Part shown: piece after piece, positions 4,679 through 7,326 of the stretch
Numbering within the stretch: the first letter of the stretch is position 1
Layout of the letters: each line of letters opens with the position of its first letter
Origin: Gemmatimonadota bacterium
GTDB taxonomy: Bacteria; Gemmatimonadota; Gemmatimonadetes; Gemmatimonadales; Gemmatimonadaceae
Assembly (NCBI GenBank): GCA_029884515.1
Contig: JAOUHR010000083.1
Span: forward strand, 1-7,326
DNA length: 7,326 bases
Direction of reading: 5' to 3'
The notes under the pieces: model-generated
Databases searched by the model: none
Told to the model about the DNA's origin: nothing
What the model saw: the letters and a program-made list of their open reading frames with translations, nothing else
Program-made: the position numbers and the translations under genes

Positions 4679-6019
4679 TCAGCGCCTCACGCGCGCACTG
4701 CACTTGATCTCCACCCGCGCCGCCGGCCGCGGCAGCGCGGAGACGGCCAGCGTGGCGCGCGCCGGCGGGTCCGCCCTGAAGAACTCGAGGTAGACGGCGT
4801 TCATCGCCGCATACTCCGACATGTCCACGAGGAACACGCTGCACTCGGCGACATCGCCCATCGACGCCCCGGCGCTCTCGAGCGCCGAACGGATGTTCGT
4901 GAGCGTCTGCCGCGTCTGCGCGGCGATGCCGCCGTCCACGATCTCCTGTGTGCCAGGCTTCACGCCGGTCATGCCGGAGACGAACACGAGGTCGCCATCG
5001 CGGATCGCCACGGAATAGGCCGGCACGAGCGGCGCGATCCCCGGCGGGTTGATCACCTGCCGGCCGCCGGTGCGCCCCGCCACCGTGCGCGGCGGGATCA
5101 CGATCGGCTCGAACCACGTGGGCACGATCACCCGGCTCGTGGGTGATGCGGCGTTCACCTCGGCGATGAAGCGCTGCCGGTCGGCCAGTGCCGCGGGCGG
5201 TGGGTTGGGATTCCCGTACCCGTCCGCGTGCGACGGGATCACCACCGCCGGATCGCCGAGGGCGCGCATCAGGCGGCCCGTGTAGTCGTGGATCTCGAGC
5301 CGCTGGCTGTTGGCGCCCACGAGTGCGACGTCGGGCCGCAGCCCCTCCATCTCGCGTTCGAGATAGTTCATCGAACCCATGATCAGCACCTCGTGCCCGG
5401 CCATCCGCAGGAGGTACGCGAGGTTGCCCCCCTCCACGTAGTCGCGGCGGCGGAGCGGCGCGCGCAGCCCGCGCGGCGCCGTGCCCACGATCCCCCGCCC
5501 GTTGTTGAAGTACCGCTTGTTGTCGAGCGCGCTGTGGATGTTCGGCACCACCGCGAGCGAGAAGCCGCCGAACTCGTAGTCCTCCCCGCCGATCACGGTG
5601 ATGAGGTTGCTGTCGGGCACGTCGTACGCGCGCGCGAGGTTCGCCGCGGTCTCGTGGCCGATGATCACGGCGCCCGTGCGTCGCGAGATGTAGCCGGCGT
5701 CGAGTGCGTGGTCGGGATGGCCGTGCGTGATCAGGATGTAGTCCGCGCGCTTCACGTGCGCGTTGATGAGCGCGGTGTCGGCCGGGTAGAAGGCGTCGGG
5801 TGCCACGTCGGGCGCGGGCCCCGTGCGCGTCCAGCGCGCGAACTGCGTGAGGAAGGGGTCCACCAGCACCACGGTCCGGCCGTCGGTGATCTCCCAGCCG
5901 GCGTTCCCGAGGTAGGTGAGGCGGAGCTCGCCCGTCTTGAGCGGCGCGGATTGGGCCCGCGCACTCGGTACCACGGCGAAGAGGAGGAGGCCCAGCAGGA
6001 TCAGCGTGCGTCGCAGCAT
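4679..6019 (-). CDS. Secreted metallo-beta-lactamase-fold hydrolase fused to a RidA (YjgF/UK114) domain
   Basis: A 446-residue two-domain protein. Residues 1-22 are a Sec signal peptide ending in ARA. Residues about 30-305 form an MBL-fold domain of the UlaG-like kind: DPF (54-56), metal-binding H99-x-H101-x-D103-H104, a further His at 162, and H264 in PSHADG. The usual motif-4 Asp is not seen; the equivalent strand reads VLIMGSMNYL (211-220). A proline/glycine-rich linker (305-327) leads to a full-length RidA domain (about 320-446) with Y335, S348 in FVSG, N407 in MNAVY, R421 in PAR and E437 in VEIK. These align with E. coli RidA Tyr17, Ser30, Asn88, Arg105 and Glu120, the residues used for imine/enamine deamination. 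The frame is continuous, with no stop or frameshift at the junction. No good Shine-Dalgarno precedes the ATG. It lies 30 bases after the DUF1295 gene. Substrate unknown. Confidence 0.92.
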   Translation of the reverse strand: MLRRTLILLGLLLFAVVPSARAQSAPLKTGELRLTYLGNAGWEITDGRTVVLVDPFLTQFARWTRTGPAPDVAPDAFYPADTALINAHVKRADYILITHGHPDHALDAGYISRRTGAVIIGHETAANLARAYDVPDSNLITVIGGEDYEFGGFSLAVVPNIHSALDNKRYFNNGRGIVGTAPRGLRAPLRRRDYVEGGNLAYLLRMAGHEVLIMGSMNYLEREMEGLRPDVALVGANSQRLEIHDYTGRLMRALGDPAVVIPSHADGYGNPNPPPAALADRQRFIAEVNAASPTSRVIVPTWFEPIVIPPRTVAGRTGGRQVINPPGIAPLVPAYSVAIRDGDLVFVSGMTGVKPGTQEIVDGGIAAQTRQTLTNIRSALESAGASMGDVAECSVFLVDMSEYAAMNAVYLEFFRADPPARATLAVSALPRPAARVEIKCSARVRR

Positions 6020-6049
6020 CGGGTGTCCCGGTTGAGAGTGTCCGCCGCG

Positions 6050-6817
6050 CTATCGTCCGAACGGCCAAGGCACGAGCAGCCTGGTGCGCGCGCGGTACGC
6101 CTGGTACGCGGGGTCGTCGCCCCACTTCTTCCGCGCGCTCGCGTCGAGCGTGGGGATGCCCGTCGCGAAGAGGAGGATGCCGGTGATCGCGAGCGGACCG
6201 GCGAGCGCCAGCAGGGCCCAGGCGCCGAGTCCCGGCGCGGCGAAGACGTACACGCCCCACCAGCAGAGGAGCTCGCCGAAATAGTTGGGGTGCCGGCTGT
6301 AGCGCCAGAGCCCGGTGTCGGTCCACTTGCCCTGTCCCCCGGGGGCGCGCTTGAAGGCGAACTTCTGATGGTCGGCCACGGTCTCGATCACGAGACCCAC
6401 GAGCCAGATGGTCACGCCGAGTGCCATCCAGGGCGCCCACGGCTCGGGACGCGAGAACCAGAGCGCGACCGGGAACATGATGACCCACACGGCGAGGCCC
6501 TGGAAGGCCCAGAACTTGAGGAAGCGCCAGAAGTCCTCGCGGATGCCGTCGAAGCGTTCGTCGCGACCGATGCTCCAGATTCGGTGGAGCAGGTAGCTCG
6601 CCAGGCGCACGCCCCACGCCACGACCATGCCCGCGAGCACCACCGGTGCCGCGCCCTCGACGCCCGAGCGCCCGAGGAGTGTGACGGCGATCAGCACGAA
6701 GGTGAGCGCATAGGAGAGGTCGGTCACCTTGTCGGTCTTGAGCGTGGCGGCGAAGGCGAAGAACACGGCCTGCACCACCAGGCTCACGACGAGCGCGAAG
6801 ATCAGGTTGGCGAACAT
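6050..6817 (-). CDS. DUF1295 membrane protein (steroid 5-alpha-reductase/ICMT-like fold)
   Basis: A 255-residue polytopic membrane protein with about six or seven hydrophobic helices (near 4-24, 36-48, 57-75, 104-122, 130-146, 183-193 and 200-220). It carries the family signature GLWRYSRHPNYFGE (169-182), preceded by ADHQKFAFK (148-156) and followed by the W186/W187 pair. It also has KTDKVTDLSYALTF (27-40) and DERFDGIR (86-93). DUF1295 proteins are related to steroid 5-alpha-reductases and isoprenylcysteine methyltransferases; in those the SRHPNY region helps bind NAD(P)H or S-adenosylmethionine. The bacterial substrate is not established. The ATG gives the normal family length; a frame to a TTG at 6877 adds only a polar Pro/Gly-rich extension. 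There is no convincing Shine-Dalgarno. The close spacing to the MBL-RidA gene suggests co-transcription. Confidence 0.92.
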   Translation of the reverse strand: MFANLIFALVVSLVVQAVFFAFAATLKTDKVTDLSYALTFVLIAVTLLGRSGVEGAAPVVLAGMVVAWGVRLASYLLHRIWSIGRDERFDGIREDFWRFLKFWAFQGLAVWVIMFPVALWFSRPEPWAPWMALGVTIWLVGLVIETVADHQKFAFKRAPGGQGKWTDTGLWRYSRHPNYFGELLCWWGVYVFAAPGLGAWALLALAGPLAITGILLFATGIPTLDASARKKWGDDPAYQAYRARTRLLVPWPFGR

Positions 6818-6914
6818 GTCAGGCACGGAAGGGAAGGCGTGGCCGCGGGGGCCGCCGGGTCGGGACGATGCGTGCAAGATACTCCACGGTGCGCTCCCGG
6901 TCCTGCGTCCGTCG

Positions 6915-7283
6915 TCAGCGCGCGAGCCACGCGCGCGCGTCCCGCGCCGAACGGAAGATCTCGAGCGTGATGGACGGGTTGCTGATCAGCGTCTGGTACA
7001 TGCGCGCGACGCCGAACGTCATGTCGCTCGGCGCGACGATCGCCGAGCGGAAGTGGTTCGGGTACTCCCGCTGGTTGCGCTGCCCCGTGACGGCGGCGAC
7101 CGTGGGGTAGTCGCCGTCGCCACCCACGACGCGCGTGAGGTCGATGATCCGATCCGGGATGCGCGGGAACTCCCGTTCGAGCCGGTCGAGCGCGGCCAGC
7201 GCCTCCCGGAGCTCCTCGCGCGAGACGGCATCGTGGAGTTCGAGGCGGAGGATCGTACCGTCCACGTGCACGTGATGGCCCAC
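6915..7283 (-). CDS. SpoIIAA/STAS-like small protein
   Basis: A 122-residue soluble protein with an alternating strand and helix pattern: strand ILRLELHDAV (11-20), helix REELREALAALDRLERE (22-38), strand RIIDLTRV (45-52), helix with AAVTGQRNQ (63-71), strand RSAIVAP (79-85), GVARMYQTL (91-99) and a last strand and helix ITLEIFRSARDARAWL (105-120). This order and the 'AIVA', 'G-x-ARMYQ' and 'x-x-IFR-x-x-x-x-A-x-AWL' patterns match SpoIIAA-like (STAS-related) proteins, as I recall them. The phosphorylatable serine of true anti-sigma-factor antagonists cannot be assigned here: DLTRV (48-52) takes the place of the usual D-x-S segment. The GTG start has AGGAG at 7292-7296, eight bases upstream; V5 and V7 are alternative but lack such a site. 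Role unknown; signalling or ligand binding is inference. Confidence 0.75.
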   Translation of the reverse strand: MGHHVHVDGTILRLELHDAVSREELREALAALDRLEREFPRIPDRIIDLTRVVGGDGDYPTVAAVTGQRNQREYPNHFRSAIVAPSDMTFGVARMYQTLISNPSITLEIFRSARDARAWLAR

Positions 7284-7326
7284 TCGGCGCGCTCCTGGCC
7301 CGCGGTGGTCCCGGATCCGGATGCCG

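Noticed and set aside
4679..5081. A separate RidA gene starting at an internal GTG within the fusion
   Set aside because: GTG codons occur at the linker, but no ribosome site precedes them and the frame from the MBL part is unbroken.
4131..6617. A minus-strand open frame of 828 codons
   Set aside because: Arg/Ala/Gly/Pro-rich product spanning several clearly real genes in another frame; a shadow caused by high GC at third codon positions.
6876..6881. TATCTT as a -10 element for the DUF1295 gene
   Set aside because: No convincing -35 element at the right distance; the match could easily be chance.
5228..6970. A plus-strand open frame of 580 codons opposite the MBL-RidA and DUF1295 genes
   Set aside because: Its product is rich in His, Arg, Val and Glu with no fold-like pattern and is the antisense shadow of two well-recognised genes in GC-rich DNA.

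Overview
The window is very GC-rich and carries eleven protein genes, all on the minus strand, packed with short gaps (longest about 165 bases; no gene-free stretch above 300 bases). No rRNA, tRNA, CRISPR array, insertion sequence or integration site was seen. Lipoboxes, Sec signal peptides, a ClsC-like phospholipase D and a DUF1295 membrane protein suggest a Gram-negative-type bacterium. Overall composition and the style of the small exported proteins (for example one starting its mature part with an AGCYxL-type segment) resemble Gemmatimonadota. That assignment is an inference from memory, not a search result.

Layout in the direction of transcription (high to low coordinates). A SpoIIAA/STAS-like small protein (7283-6915) comes first. 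It is followed by a DUF1295 polytopic membrane protein (6817-6050) and, 30 bases later, a secreted two-domain protein that fuses a metallo-beta-lactamase-fold hydrolase to a complete RidA (YjgF/UK114) domain (6019-4679). After a gap with a possible promoter comes a small lipoprotein with a beta-sandwich-like domain (4561-4187), a small CxxC/CxxC zinc-ribbon-like cytoplasmic protein (4140-3847) and a YbhB/YbcL-type PEBP protein (3811-3338). These three are closely spaced and could be one transcript. Next are two small membrane proteins of unknown function (3172-2855 and 2719-2231), each preceded by a candidate promoter with an inverted repeat placed at or inside it. A DUF4397-type lipoprotein (2143-1457) overlaps by 17 bases a small exported protein of unknown function (1473-946). 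The window ends inside a phospholipase D-family lipoprotein (823-1, truncated by the window edge).

Functionally this is mostly an envelope neighbourhood: eight of the eleven products are predicted to be membrane-embedded, lipid-anchored or exported. No single pathway ties all genes together. The most unusual item is the secreted MBL-RidA fusion and its tight linkage to the DUF1295 membrane protein. The next most interesting are the two dyads associated with the candidate promoters of the small membrane-protein genes.
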